Positions 7,190-15,493 are shown, counted from the first letter of the stretch. The stretch is DNA of 32,358 bases from Calditrichaceae bacterium (GCA_013360445.1 JABWBP010000049.1:1-32358), one strand, 5' to 3'. The notes: generated by a model from the letters alone, not told the origin. A program made the numbers and translations.

Positions 7190-9766
7190 TTACCGGATAA
7201 TCACAACCCTGCCGCTGTCCAGCACCCGCGATCCCTCGCCCCGCAGCATGTAAATGTACATTCCGCTGGGAATATCCACTCCCCCATTCACCACGTTGAT
7301 GCGATGCTCCGCCAGCACCGGCGGAGAGAGGGGCTGCTCGTAGATTCGCTCTCCCGTAATGGAATAGAGGCTGATGGTCCTGACCTCCGGGGGCATATTG
7401 GTAAAAATCATCTCGTTATGCCCCTTCGCGGTTTTGATCGGGTTGGGATAAACGATTACGCTGGTGGTTTTCGCCAACGGCGCGGAAAGATTCCCGGTAG
7501 AAAACGCCGAATCTTCGATAACGATGCTCCCGCCTTTTTCATCCCGAACATAAACGTTGAAATGATAGACGGTATCCGGCTGAATATTGGCCAGGTCGAA
7601 GGTATGGCGGGTTTGGAACTGGGTCATCCGGATGGTGATAATCTGGGACAGGGTGCGCCAGTAAGTAAATTCCACCGTGGAAGGAATTTCCACCTGAATA
7701 TCCGCGGCCACCCCGCCTCCCGCGCTCGCATGGAAACTGAGATTGCGCAGATCGTTGCGGTTCTCTACCGTTACGGCCACCTGCTGCTGGTCGGACAACC
7801 CCTCCGGATCGCGCACGGTCACATTGAAGAATGACTGGCCGTACCAATCCCGCGCCGGCAGAATGGCGAGGGTGTAGGCCGCGGGATCATAATCCAGGTT
7901 CAAATTCGCTCCCGCGTTGAACTCCCAGGTCAGCTCCCCGATGGTGTTGGTGGAATCCACCACAAAATTGACCAGGTTCAGCACTAACAGGCTGTCTTCC
8001 CCCATAGTAAGGGTGGGGTGGAAAAAGAGACGCGGGGGAGTATTCGTTTCCGTGTAAGTAATGGTAACCTGGCGGGTATCGGACGCGCCCTGGGGATCGC
8101 GCACCCGGAAGTTCCCGGTCTCCGAAGTCGCTCCCGCGGCGGGAATGATTCTGATGATCTTTTCGGATTGGTTCTGCCACTGGATGGTAAATTGCGAGTA
8201 TCCCCAGAACTCCCAGGTTAACTCGTAGGGAGTATTGTCCGCGTCCGTAGCGTAAGCTTTCAGATCCACTAAATTGCTGCTCTGGGAACTGGCGAATAAA
8301 TTTTGGATCGAGGCATGGGGCGGATCATTTACCGGGCGAATGACCGCCTGGAAAGTATCCACCCGGGTGGATTGATCCGGCGCGGTGGCAATGGCGATCA
8401 TGCGATCGCTGCCGTTCCAATCCGGGTTTTTGGATTGAATCGCTAATTCGCGGTTGTTCGCGGAATAGGTGTACTTCAAATTCGGCCCGGCCAGGAAGCT
8501 CCAACTGATTTGCGCCGGGGTGTAATTGGAAACGGTCAGGGTGGTGTCCATCTGGATGGAGAAGGTCTGGTCTTCATCGAAATAAGCGTCGGGAATGCTC
8601 ACCTGGAATACCGGCGCCGCGTTCAATTGAATCGTGACCTGGGCGGTATCCGCGGCGTTGGCGGGATCGGCTACCCGGAAGGTTCCGGTCTCGGAGCCGG
8701 CCCCGGCCAGGGGGGTAATCTTGATGATCTTCTGCCCCGGGTCCTGCCACTGGATGTCGAAAGCGGAAAATCCCCAGAACGACCAGCTCAACTCCAAAGG
8801 AGTATTGTCCACGTCCGTGGCGTATTGCTTCAAGTCGATCAGATTATTGTTCGGATCCGGCGATACGAACAGGGTTTGCATGGAAATATTGGGCGGATCG
8901 TTTACCGCGCTGATGGTCACGCTGAAAGTATCCGCCGCGCTGCTCTGGTCCGGCGCAGTCGCCCGGGCGATGAACTGGTCCTGCCCGAACCAGTGGGGAT
9001 TTTTGGATTTAATAGTGAGCACCCGCGCCTGGGAATTATAGCTGTGCTGCAAATTCGCCCCGGAGGAAAAAGACCAGCTCATCTGGCTGGCGCTGTAGTT
9101 GGAATGCGTCACGGTGTTGTCCAGTTGGATCTGGAATTCGCCGTCCTCCGCAAAGGTAACGTCCGGAATTTGCACCACGAACACCACCGGGATCACTTCG
9201 ATGAATTCGAAGGAGACGGTTTTCAGGTCGTACAGCTCCCCGGCGTCCTGCGCCCGCAGGCGGAAAGAGGCCGGGCCGAGGTAATTGGCCGGGGAAGGCG
9301 CCAGCACGATGTTGTTCCCCTGCACCGTCACGGAAACATTATTTTCCTGGCTGATCTGCAATTGCAGGTCGTTCACGCTGCCGTCCGGGTCGCTCAAAAA
9401 AGAGGACCGGGAAACGGTCGTATTTTGCCCCCCGGGAACCTGGGCCAATTGCCACTGAATTACAGGAATACCCGCCGATGCCGGGGTGGAATAGAGGCTC
9501 ATGTTGCCGGCGGAGTCGATGGCCGCCACCCGATAGACGTACAGATTGCCCGGCTGCACGGAATGATCCACCACGTGGGTCTGGGGATGATTCACGGTGG
9601 CCAGGTCGCTGAAATTTCCGGTCGAATTCAGGGCGCGCTGCAATTTATAGCGGTGAATATCCGGATCAGTATTGGGATCCCAATAAATATTCAGAGAATC
9701 TGTTTGCGCGGCCGCGCCGGCCAGCAGAACGGAGGTCAGGATTACAACATACAGTTTGCGGTTCAC
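7190..9766 (-). CDS. Secreted multi-domain Ig/cadherin-like protein with type IX sorting domain
   Basis: An 858-residue secreted protein. After a signal peptide (residues 1-22, ending GAAAQ) comes a fibronectin type III-like domain at about 23-115 (YKLQRAL, YVYRVAAIDSAGN). Tandem Ig/cadherin-like domains then recur with EDxxFxIQ and VNDPP signatures. Two units of about 193 residues (from about 198 and 391) are near-copies, each containing IPD, VNDPP, a DLKxYATDxDNTP segment and a WEFWG-type strand. The last 80 residues form a YPNP...SGMYIYMLR sorting domain as used by type IX secretion. It is probably a cell-surface or released adhesin or carbohydrate-binding protein; there is no visible catalytic domain. 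I place the start at GTG 9766, with GGGAG six bases upstream and the signal peptide following. The frame is open to 10117 but that extension has no such signals. Confidence 0.85.
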   Translation of the reverse strand: MNRKLYVVILTSVLLAGAAAQTDSLNIYWDPNTDPDIHRYKLQRALNSTGNFSDLATVNHPQTHVVDHSVQPGNLYVYRVAAIDSAGNMSLYSTPASAGIPVIQWQLAQVPGGQNTTVSRSSFLSDPDGSVNDLQLQISQENNVSVTVQGNNIVLAPSPANYLGPASFRLRAQDAGELYDLKTVSFEFIEVIPVVFVVQIPDVTFAEDGEFQIQLDNTVTHSNYSASQMSWSFSSGANLQHSYNSQARVLTIKSKNPHWFGQDQFIARATAPDQSSAADTFSVTISAVNDPPNISMQTLFVSPDPNNNLIDLKQYATDVDNTPLELSWSFWGFSAFDIQWQDPGQKIIKITPLAGAGSETGTFRVADPANAADTAQVTIQLNAAPVFQVSIPDAYFDEDQTFSIQMDTTLTVSNYTPAQISWSFLAGPNLKYTYSANNRELAIQSKNPDWNGSDRMIAIATAPDQSTRVDTFQAVIRPVNDPPHASIQNLFASSQSSNLVDLKAYATDADNTPYELTWEFWGYSQFTIQWQNQSEKIIRIIPAAGATSETGNFRVRDPQGASDTRQVTITYTETNTPPRLFFHPTLTMGEDSLLVLNLVNFVVDSTNTIGELTWEFNAGANLNLDYDPAAYTLAILPARDWYGQSFFNVTVRDPEGLSDQQQVAVTVENRNDLRNLSFHASAGGGVAADIQVEIPSTVEFTYWRTLSQIITIRMTQFQTRHTFDLANIQPDTVYHFNVYVRDEKGGSIVIEDSAFSTGNLSAPLAKTTSVIVYPNPIKTAKGHNEMIFTNMPPEVRTISLYSITGERIYEQPLSPPVLAEHRINVVNGGVDIPSGMYIYMLRGEGSRVLDSGRVVIIR

Positions 9767-10003
9767 AATGAACTCCCGTTTTTTGGTTCCAGACCTCCTC
9801 GAAGGCAAAAATATTGCCAGTTTTGGAAATCCATGCAATAAAAGGAGTCCCGCGAACGCCGCCATTCGTTGTTGGGAAAATATTACACATCCTGGAAGCG
9901 CTATGATAATGGATACCTGCAAAGCGGTTGAAAAAAAATTCCGATCGTCCCGGCTGGGGAGCGCCTGGGCAAGACAGGCGGAAGCAGCAATCCTTTCCCG
10001 CGC

Positions 10004-10022
10004 TTGTAAAATAAATTTACAA
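10004..10022. promoter_or_regulatory. Perfect operator-like inverted repeat TTGTAAA-N5-TTTACAA
   Basis: A perfect 7+7 dyad with a five-base AT spacer sits in the divergent control region 259 bases before the barrel gene and 238 bases before the adhesin-like gene. Its symmetry and size suit a dimeric helix-turn-helix regulator. No regulator gene is adjacent, so the protein is unknown. Confidence 0.35.
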
Positions 10023-10240
10023 CCCCTCCCCGCCCCCTCCGGCGCCGCTGTAGCGCGGCAATCCCGCTGGAAGGCGCATTTTTTCGACATTTTCGAGACC
10101 GGCTCAGCTCCTGGCACGGATGTTGAACATCATCCCGCCAACTCCGGCAGATTTCACCGCCAGCGCCTGCCGGAAGATGAATACCCGGTCTTTATAAATG
10201 CGGCATTCCCGCCAGTTGCTCTCACACTGATTTGAATAAC

Positions 10241-10260
10241 GATCTTCAGAACCGAAGATC
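10241..10260 (+). promoter_or_regulatory. Leader hairpin before the first barrel gene
   Basis: The stem GATCTTC/GAAGATC with a six-base loop ends 20 bases before the ATG at 10281. It could affect translation or mark a processed 5' end. It has no U-tract, so a terminator is unlikely. Confidence 0.35.
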
Positions 10261-10280
10261 GAAACGGAAAATTAGAACGG

Positions 10281-10877
10281 ATGACCATGTTTATTCGGCT
10301 AAAACATATACATTTTTGGACTTTCGCGCTCCTGCTGGGCATCAGCGCCCACGCGCAGCCGGCTGCGGCGCGGATGGGCGCGGTGCTGGATTTTTCCTAT
10401 ACCCGCTTCGATTCCGAATTGCACTTCAACCCCGGAACCGGTTTGGGCGGCGGCCTTTTCTATGCGGTTCTTCCCCGGGTAGGGGTTGAGCTTGGGGCGC
10501 ACAGGAACGGCTCCCGCCGTGAATTTGACCTGGCGGGCGGGCGCGACGGGATTGATCTCTCTTTGAATACGCTCTTATTGGAAATACACTGGAAGGCCCT
10601 GCGGTTGCCGGGCCTTCTGAACGTGTCTCTCAGCGGCGGCCTCGGCGCACTGCACATCGACCGCAAGGCATACAACCTTTCCCTGGGCGCGCTGGGACAG
10701 CGCTCCCTGCCCGCTGAGAGCGATACTTATACCCTTTTCAGCCTGGGGGCGGCATTCAACCGGCATTTGGGTTCCCGGGTTTTTATCCGGTTGGCCCCCC
10801 AGGCGCAATTTTTCTCCGCTTCCGGGATGAAAACGAATCTTCATATTAAAGGAGGATTGGGCGTTGTATTCTTCTAA
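10281..10877 (+). CDS. Small outer-membrane beta-barrel protein
   Basis: A 198-residue protein with a signal peptide (cleavage probably after the Ala of AHAQ near residue 24) and a mature part of alternating amphipathic strands such as VLDFSYTRF, GGGLFYAVLPRVGVELGAHR and HIKGGLGVVFF. It ends in Phe, the usual last residue of an outer-membrane barrel. Size and Gly-rich turns suggest an eight-stranded OmpA/OmpX-like barrel. I cannot assign a named family. The start could be ATG 10281 or the in-frame ATG two codons later; neither has a strong ribosome site. Its last codons overlap the possible TTG start of the next gene, suggesting translational coupling. Confidence 0.75.
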   Translation: MTMFIRLKHIHFWTFALLLGISAHAQPAAARMGAVLDFSYTRFDSELHFNPGTGLGGGLFYAVLPRVGVELGAHRNGSRREFDLAGGRDGIDLSLNTLLLEIHWKALRLPGLLNVSLSGGLGALHIDRKAYNLSLGALGQRSLPAESDTYTLFSLGAAFNRHLGSRVFIRLAPQAQFFSASGMKTNLHIKGGLGVVFF

Positions 10878-11634
10878 CCGACAGGCAGGGGACAGGGAGC
10901 GTGGAGCCGGAAATCAGTTGGCAGTAGGCAGCAGGCAGTTGGCTATAGGCAGCAGGCCATTGCAGGAAGAGAAAAATCCCGGCGACCTGGGCCAACCTCC
11001 AGTATCTCCCAAAGGGCGATCCGCCGCCCGGGAACCGGTTCCGGGGTACCAGAAACCAACCAGCAGCGACCAGAAACCCAAAAACCGGGTTTTCGTGATC
11101 GTGCACCTGCTTGTCTGGCTGATGGCAGCAGCGCCGCTGTTGGGACAGGATTCAACTTCGCCGAAGGCTGAAAAACCGGCGCTGGTGGATCTGAAACAGG
11201 GCGCCTCGTTCGAGATCGCCCCCCACACCGGGATGATGGGCGGCAGCGGGGTGTTCGGGCTGCGCCTGGCCATGAATTACGGTTCGGTGAACTTAGAAGT
11301 CTCCGGCGAGCAGGTGATCGGCGAGACCGCCAACATGTACCCCATTTCGGTGAATTTCGCCCTGAACCTGGCCACCCGGGGGCGGCTGCTGCCCTACGGC
11401 ACCGTGGGCGGGGGGCTATTCCTCACCGTGCCCACCAACGCCCTGGGTTCAGAGACGGTTTCCACCATGGGGATCAACTTCGGCGGGGGAGCGCGGTTTT
11501 ACGTCACCCCGACCTTCGGTTTTCGCTTAGAAGCGCGGCAATACGTCACCAGCGTCGCCAATGAATTAGAGTCCAGGGATGAACTCTTGATCTTTCAGGA
11601 AGTCAGCCTGGGGGTAACCTTCATGTTTCGCTGA
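10864..11634 (+). CDS. Outer-membrane beta-barrel protein with uncertain N-terminus
   Basis: The mature part (from about residue 97) is an eight-strand-type barrel: FEIAPHTGMMGGSGVFGLRL, LPYGTVGGGLFLTVP, INFGGGARFYVTPTFGFRLE, ending VTFMFR. No named family is recognised. The start is doubtful. The TTG at 10864 has an excellent AAAGGAGG seven bases upstream, inside the previous gene, and overlaps that gene's stop. However, it yields about 70 residues rich in charged and repeat-derived sequence (GSRQLAIGSR) before the hydrophobic signal VFVIVHLLVWLMAAAPLLGQ. GTG at 11095 would place that signal directly at the N-terminus but has no clear ribosome site. The protein is followed closely (18 bases) by another barrel gene. 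Confidence 0.7.
   Translation: MYSSNRQAGDRERGAGNQLAVGSRQLAIGSRPLQEEKNPGDLGQPPVSPKGRSAAREPVPGYQKPTSSDQKPKNRVFVIVHLLVWLMAAAPLLGQDSTSPKAEKPALVDLKQGASFEIAPHTGMMGGSGVFGLRLAMNYGSVNLEVSGEQVIGETANMYPISVNFALNLATRGRLLPYGTVGGGLFLTVPTNALGSETVSTMGINFGGGARFYVTPTFGFRLEARQYVTSVANELESRDELLIFQEVSLGVTFMFR
10908..10966. repeat. GGCAGTAGGCAGCAGG stutter repeat
   Basis: Imperfect tandem copies of GGCAGTA/GGCAGCA/GGCTATA words. The same vocabulary recurs at 12442-12488. It falls within the reading frame of the gene annotated from 10864, giving the repetitive peptide QLAVGSRQLAIGSR. Confidence 0.7.
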
Positions 11635-11652
11635 TAAATAAGGAGAGGATAG

Positions 11653-12441
11653 ATGTTCCGCAAAAATCGGCTATTGAAATTCGTCCTCGATCCAAATCGA
11701 GAATATATAGATGATGAGACAGGTCCCGGCGCGCCCGCCGCCGCTTTCGAGGTGGAGGAAGCGGATTTTGGCGAGGCCGCGGGTTTCTCCGCAGAAGAGA
11801 ACGGTTATGATAAAGAAAAAACCGGCCTCAGCGATCTGAACCGTTTCAGCCTGATGGCCTTCCACCCCGGAGGGTTTTTGCCGTTTTTGAAACGGTTGTT
11901 CGGCGTGATCATCCTCATCGAAACGCTGCTGCTGGCCGCGCCCGGCGTGCAGGCCAAAGGGCTGTTTTCCAACTCCATGAGCTTCAGCAGCGGGGTTTAT
12001 TCCGCGGAGGGATTCGGCAGTAATTTCTATTTCGGGATGCGCTACAACCACTTTTTCAGCAAATGGCGCTATTTTGTGGAAGGTTCCATTGGGGTCAGCA
12101 GCCTGAAATCGCAGGTGCTGCAAGACCTGGCCGCTTTCCAGGTGTTCGATTCGGAAAAGCTGCTGGCCTATGAATTCCTGCTCGGCTACGACATGGCCCC
12201 CCTGGGCAATTTTCCCTTCATCGTGGCCGGGGTGGCGGGGCTGAACCAGGGCGGGCAATCCAAATTTGCCTACGTGATCGGCCTGGGCAAGCAAATCCCC
12301 CTGGCGCAGTTCTTCAAGACCAAACGGTTGGGCCTGCGCTACGATATTCGCGACCAGATCTTCAAACAGCAGATCAACGACGCCAATGCGTTTACCGCCC
12401 ATAACCTGGTCTTTTCCTTAGGATTGAGCTACTATTTTTGA
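11653..12441 (+). CDS. Outer-membrane barrel with an 80-residue cytoplasm-like N-terminal extension
   Basis: A 262-residue protein whose C-terminal 160 residues form a likely beta-barrel (MSFSSGVYSAEGFGSNFYFG, WRYFVEGSIGVSSL, NLVFSLGLSYYF with terminal Phe). The odd part is the N-terminus. About 80 mostly charged, acidic residues (EVEEADFGEAAGF) precede a hydrophobic signal-like segment near residues 78-101 (FLKRLFGVIILIETLLLAA...GVQAKG). The start ATG at 11653 has a strong AAGGAG site, so the extension seems translated. An internal start at Met68 would give a normal signal peptide. It follows another barrel gene by 18 bases and precedes the di-haem lipoprotein gene by a repeat-rich spacer. 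Confidence 0.72.
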   Translation: MFRKNRLLKFVLDPNREYIDDETGPGAPAAAFEVEEADFGEAAGFSAEENGYDKEKTGLSDLNRFSLMAFHPGGFLPFLKRLFGVIILIETLLLAAPGVQAKGLFSNSMSFSSGVYSAEGFGSNFYFGMRYNHFFSKWRYFVEGSIGVSSLKSQVLQDLAAFQVFDSEKLLAYEFLLGYDMAPLGNFPFIVAGVAGLNQGGQSKFAYVIGLGKQIPLAQFFKTKRLGLRYDIRDQIFKQQINDANAFTAHNLVFSLGLSYYF

Positions 12442-12564
12442 AGTAGGCAGTAGGCAAGTAGGCAGTAGGCAAGTAAGCAGTAGGCAAATTTGGAGTGCAA
12501 AGCTTCAGCTTTGCACTGCCGGGGCGTAATCCTTGCGCCGGGCAAAACTGAAGTTTTGCACTCC
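12442..12564. repeat. AAGTAGGCAGT stutter plus paired palindromes
   Basis: Positions 12442-12488 are a tandem stutter of AGTAGGC/AGTAGGCA words. Next are GGAGTGCAAAGCTTCAGC with its mirror (12492-12517) and GCAAAACTGAAGTTTTGCAC (12542-12561), ending in TCC at 12564. The outer ends of these two palindromes also pair with each other (GGAGTGCAAA with TTTTGCACTCC). The structure separates the barrel gene from the di-haem lipoprotein gene. Confidence 0.8.
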
Positions 12565-12625
12565 TGCCAGAATAATCATCCTGAACGAGTATTTCATCAA
12601 GGAAACCCATTGCAAGGAATGCAAT

Positions 12626-14848
12626 ATGAAAAATACACTCACTCGTAAACAGAAAATAAGCGCAGAACTGTTAGTGGGGCTGTTCAATTTTCTACTGGCC
12701 GCCTGCGGCACTACCCCGCCGGACGACGTGCTGCAAAAGTCCGGGCAGGCGGCGATCGTGTTCGTGAAAGAGAACAGCCGGGAAAACAATAGCAACAACG
12801 CCATGAAGAGCAACCGCGACGAGTTCTATCCCGGCAGCGATATTTTCATCCTCAGCCCCATCGCCCCCACCGGGGAGCTGACCAACCTGACCGCGCAGTA
12901 CACCCGCGCCAACATCAACGATCCCCGCAATTACGGGGCGGCGGCGGACCCGGAGGTGTCTTACGACGGCAAGAAGATCCTCTTCTCCATGAAAGTGAAT
13001 CGCAACGCCCGCTGGCGCATCTATGAGATGAACATCGACGGCGGCAATTTGGTGCAGTTGACCGACCAGGCCGAGGGCGATGACATGGATCCCGTCTATC
13101 TTCCTAACGGGCAGATCATGTTTGCCTCTACCCGCTCCGGCATCGTGGATGAGTACGAGCGCCGCGCCTCTCCCCTGCTGCACGTGGGCGACCGGGGGCC
13201 GAACGGGAAGCTGGTCAATGTGCGGCAGACTTCTTTCAACCAGAGCCACGACGCCAACCCCATGGTGCATTCCAGCGGAAAAATCTTTTACAGCCGCTGG
13301 GAGCACTTAGGAAACCCCAACAAGTTCCCCATGTTCGTGATCAATCCCGACGGGACCCGCAAGTTCGTGATGTACGGGAACCATTCCCCCCGGGAGAGCG
13401 GCAGCCGGGTGTTTTTGGAACCCCGGGAGCTTTCCGACGGCGGGATCGTCTGCTCGGTGATGGAGCGAAATTCCCCCTTCGAGGGCGGGGCCATCGCGGT
13501 CATCGACATTTCCAAATCCGATGACAACCTGACGTTTATCACCCCGGAAACTTCCCCGTTCAACAATACCAACCGGCCCTCCCGGGCGGTCTTCAAAACC
13601 CCGCACCCGATCATCGACCCCACCGCTTCCAATGAGCGCAAGGAGAAGATTTTGGTAGCGATGTCGCCCTTCCCGGTGAATACCGGGGAGGAAGAGCAGG
13701 TGGATTACGGTATCTATGTGATGGATAAGGACGGCAAGAACCTGCGCCTGATCTATAATGACCCGGGGTACAACGAAATCGACCCCGTGCCGGTGCTGCC
13801 GCGCGAAAAAGTGCCCGGCGGCGTTCCCCAGGTGATCCCCATGGACGCCAACGTGCAGGCGGGTCTGGCCTCCGGGCGGGAGACCGGGATATTTTTCGAC
13901 GGCAACGTGTACGACCGCGCCCCCAACGACGGGCAGATGCGCCCGGATCCCAATTTTACCAACAGCGACGGGGTGAAAGGCCAGGCGCGCTACCTGCGCA
14001 TCTTAGAAGCGATTCCCCTGCCGGTTGACGGCAACAGGCGCGGGGCCTCCATCGGCAATACCAATTTGGAGAAACAGCGGGCGGTGGGCTACGCGCCGAT
14101 CCGCCCGGACGGCTCATTCTCCGTGGAAGTGCCGGCCAACCGCTCCCTGCACATGCAGACCTTAGACGAAAACGGAATGATGTTAGTCAACCAGATTACC
14201 TGGGTGCAGGTGATGCCCGGGGAGCAGCGCCTCTGCACCGGCTGCCACGATTCCCACGACCGCGACAAGATCATCAACGATTTGCAAATTCAGGGCGACA
14301 AAACGGTGTTTAACACGGCGCTGGGAAAGGTCTATGATTCCGGCTTCCACAACGCCGTGAACGTGCTGGCGCACCCCGCGGCCCGCCCGGATACGGTGGA
14401 TTTCTTCGACAAGCTGCGCCCCAATCGCAGCAACACCGTGCAGGCGGTGTTCAACGCCCGCTGCATTTCCTGCCATAGCGCCGCTTCCCCGGCCGGGGGG
14501 CTGCGCTTGGAATTGCTAACTTCGGACTTGAGCAACCCGGATGAGCCGACCTCGGTGTACGAACTGCTTACCGGGGGCAACGGCTACCGCACCGCCCGCA
14601 ACGCCCAGATCAACTATGCAACCGAAGCGGGCGCCCGGCGCAGCCCGCTGGCGTGGGTGATGTACCACCGCCAACTCAACAATGCTAATAACGAAGATTT
14701 TCGACCGCTCAATTACAATCATACCCAGTTGTGGGCGAAGGATCAATATAACCGCATCGACCCCTTCCTGCCCCAAAACCGGGATTTGTTGACCCTGATC
14801 GAGTGGATCGACGCCGGAACGCAGTATTCCAACACCACCGGGTATTGA
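12626..14848 (+). CDS. Di-haem c beta-propeller lipoprotein, hydrazine-synthase-alpha-like
   Basis: A 740-residue lipoprotein: basic N-terminus, hydrophobic stretch and lipobox LAAC with Cys27. Residues about 40-420 contain TolB/PD40-type propeller strands (DPEVSYDGKKILFSM, MDPVYLPNGQIMFASTR). The next region (about 450-535, GYAPIRPDGSFSVEVPA) resembles the middle domain of the hydrazine synthase alpha subunit. Two c-type haem motifs follow: CTGCH (Cys537-His541) and CISCH (Cys613-His617). The haems place the protein outside the cytoplasmic membrane. No beta or gamma subunit of hydrazine synthase is nearby, so anammox chemistry is unlikely. A role in periplasmic or surface electron transfer or oxidation is inferred. 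The start ATG 12626 has AAGGAA seven bases upstream. The frame is open from 12533, but that stretch lies in repeats and would block the signal peptide. Confidence 0.87.
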   Translation: MKNTLTRKQKISAELLVGLFNFLLAACGTTPPDDVLQKSGQAAIVFVKENSRENNSNNAMKSNRDEFYPGSDIFILSPIAPTGELTNLTAQYTRANINDPRNYGAAADPEVSYDGKKILFSMKVNRNARWRIYEMNIDGGNLVQLTDQAEGDDMDPVYLPNGQIMFASTRSGIVDEYERRASPLLHVGDRGPNGKLVNVRQTSFNQSHDANPMVHSSGKIFYSRWEHLGNPNKFPMFVINPDGTRKFVMYGNHSPRESGSRVFLEPRELSDGGIVCSVMERNSPFEGGAIAVIDISKSDDNLTFITPETSPFNNTNRPSRAVFKTPHPIIDPTASNERKEKILVAMSPFPVNTGEEEQVDYGIYVMDKDGKNLRLIYNDPGYNEIDPVPVLPREKVPGGVPQVIPMDANVQAGLASGRETGIFFDGNVYDRAPNDGQMRPDPNFTNSDGVKGQARYLRILEAIPLPVDGNRRGASIGNTNLEKQRAVGYAPIRPDGSFSVEVPANRSLHMQTLDENGMMLVNQITWVQVMPGEQRLCTGCHDSHDRDKIINDLQIQGDKTVFNTALGKVYDSGFHNAVNVLAHPAARPDTVDFFDKLRPNRSNTVQAVFNARCISCHSAASPAGGLRLELLTSDLSNPDEPTSVYELLTGGNGYRTARNAQINYATEAGARRSPLAWVMYHRQLNNANNEDFRPLNYNHTQLWAKDQYNRIDPFLPQNRDLLTLIEWIDAGTQYSNTTGY

Positions 14849-14956
14849 AGAACCAGGTTCCAAGAATCAAGCTCCAAGAATCAAGCTCCAAGAGAACCGG
14901 GAGCAACAGCTTTTTGGGTTCTTGGCTCTTGGGACTTGGTTCTTGAGACTTAGCTC
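14849..14956. repeat. CCAAGAATCAAGCT inverted stutter
   Basis: The left arm (14853-14904) repeats words such as CCAAGAATCAAGCT. The right arm (14911-14956) reads GGTTCTTGGCTCTTGGGACT and is approximately its reverse complement, so the spacer can fold into a long imperfect hairpin. It lies between the di-haem lipoprotein and the thioredoxin gene. Confidence 0.75.
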
Positions 14957-14985
14957 TTTAAAAAACCTGCATGGAGGCAACTTTT

Positions 14986-15489
14986 ATGAAAGCGCGCTTG
15001 ATTTTGATCTTGCTGTTAACCTGCTGGTACTTCCTGGGGCCGGCGGCCAACTCCTTTGCCGACTGGGTCGGTACCCCCGCGCCGGATTTCAGCCTGAAAA
15101 CCATCGGCAACCAGACGCAGATAGCGCTGAAAGATTATCGCGGCAAAGCGGTGCTGCTGGATTTCTGGGCCAGTTGGTGCGGCCCCTGCAAAGCTTCGCT
15201 GCCGCAATTGCAAAAGTTGGAAGCGGAGTACCCCGGCCTGAAAGTGCTGGCCGTCAGCATCGACGACGAACGCAAGAACGCCCTGGAATTCATGAAACGC
15301 CTGAATCTGGACCTGACCGCGCTGTACGACGAGAACAAAAAAGTCGCCGAAACCTACCGCGTGGAGGCGATGCCCTCGGCGCTGCTGATCGACCGGCAAG
15401 GGGTGGTTCGTTATACCCTCTCCGGCTACAGCGAGAAGCGCCTGCAAGAGCTTAAAACGGAGATCGAAAAGCTAACTAAAAATCATTGA
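14986..15489 (+). CDS. TlpA/ResA-like thiol-disulfide oxidoreductase
   Basis: A 167-residue exported thioredoxin-fold protein. The signal peptide (cleavage around residue 23, SFA) is followed by the AhpC/TSA-Redoxin type core GTPAPDFSLKT. The active site is FWASWCGPC with Cys65 and Cys68, and the cis-proline lies in EAMPSALLID. Such proteins keep extracytoplasmic cysteines reduced, for example the haem-binding cysteines of apocytochrome c or the copper-ligand cysteines of oxidase subunits. Neighbours supply two candidate clients: the CXXCH motifs of the upstream lipoprotein and the C-terminal cysteines of the DUF4266 lipoprotein 36 bases downstream. Start ATG 14986 is chosen because GGAGG lies eight bases upstream; an in-frame ATG at 14971 overlaps that site. 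Confidence 0.93.
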   Translation: MKARLILILLLTCWYFLGPAANSFADWVGTPAPDFSLKTIGNQTQIALKDYRGKAVLLDFWASWCGPCKASLPQLQKLEAEYPGLKVLAVSIDDERKNALEFMKRLNLDLTALYDENKKVAETYRVEAMPSALLIDRQGVVRYTLSGYSEKRLQELKTEIEKLTKNH

Positions 15490-15493
15490 TTGC

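Larger units (their letters stand above)
9767..10280. promoter_or_regulatory. Gene-free divergent region before the envelope cluster
   Basis: About 500 bases lie between the adhesin-like gene and the first barrel gene, which are divergent. Both strands have open stretches here, but their translations show no recognisable protein features. The region holds a 19-base inverted repeat at 10004-10022 and a 7-base-pair hairpin at 10241-10260. It should contain the promoters for both sides. Confidence 0.5.

Noticed and set aside
8510-9841. 443-codon open frame on the plus strand opposite the adhesin-like gene
   Set aside because: It is antisense to a protein with clear domains, signal peptide and sorting domain; its translation is Gly/Arg/His-rich without motifs, as expected of a GC-rich shadow frame.
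9767-10117. N-terminal extension of the adhesin-like gene
   Set aside because: The extra 117 codons precede a good signal peptide with its own ribosome site at GTG 9766; the extension would hide the signal.
9756-10235. 159-codon plus-strand frame in the divergent region
   Set aside because: Composition is unlike the real proteins here, there are no motifs or ribosome site, and it overlaps the start of the minus-strand gene.
12626-14848. Anammox hydrazine synthase
   Set aside because: Only an alpha-like protein is present, as a lipoprotein, and no beta/gamma subunits or hydrazine dehydrogenase are nearby.
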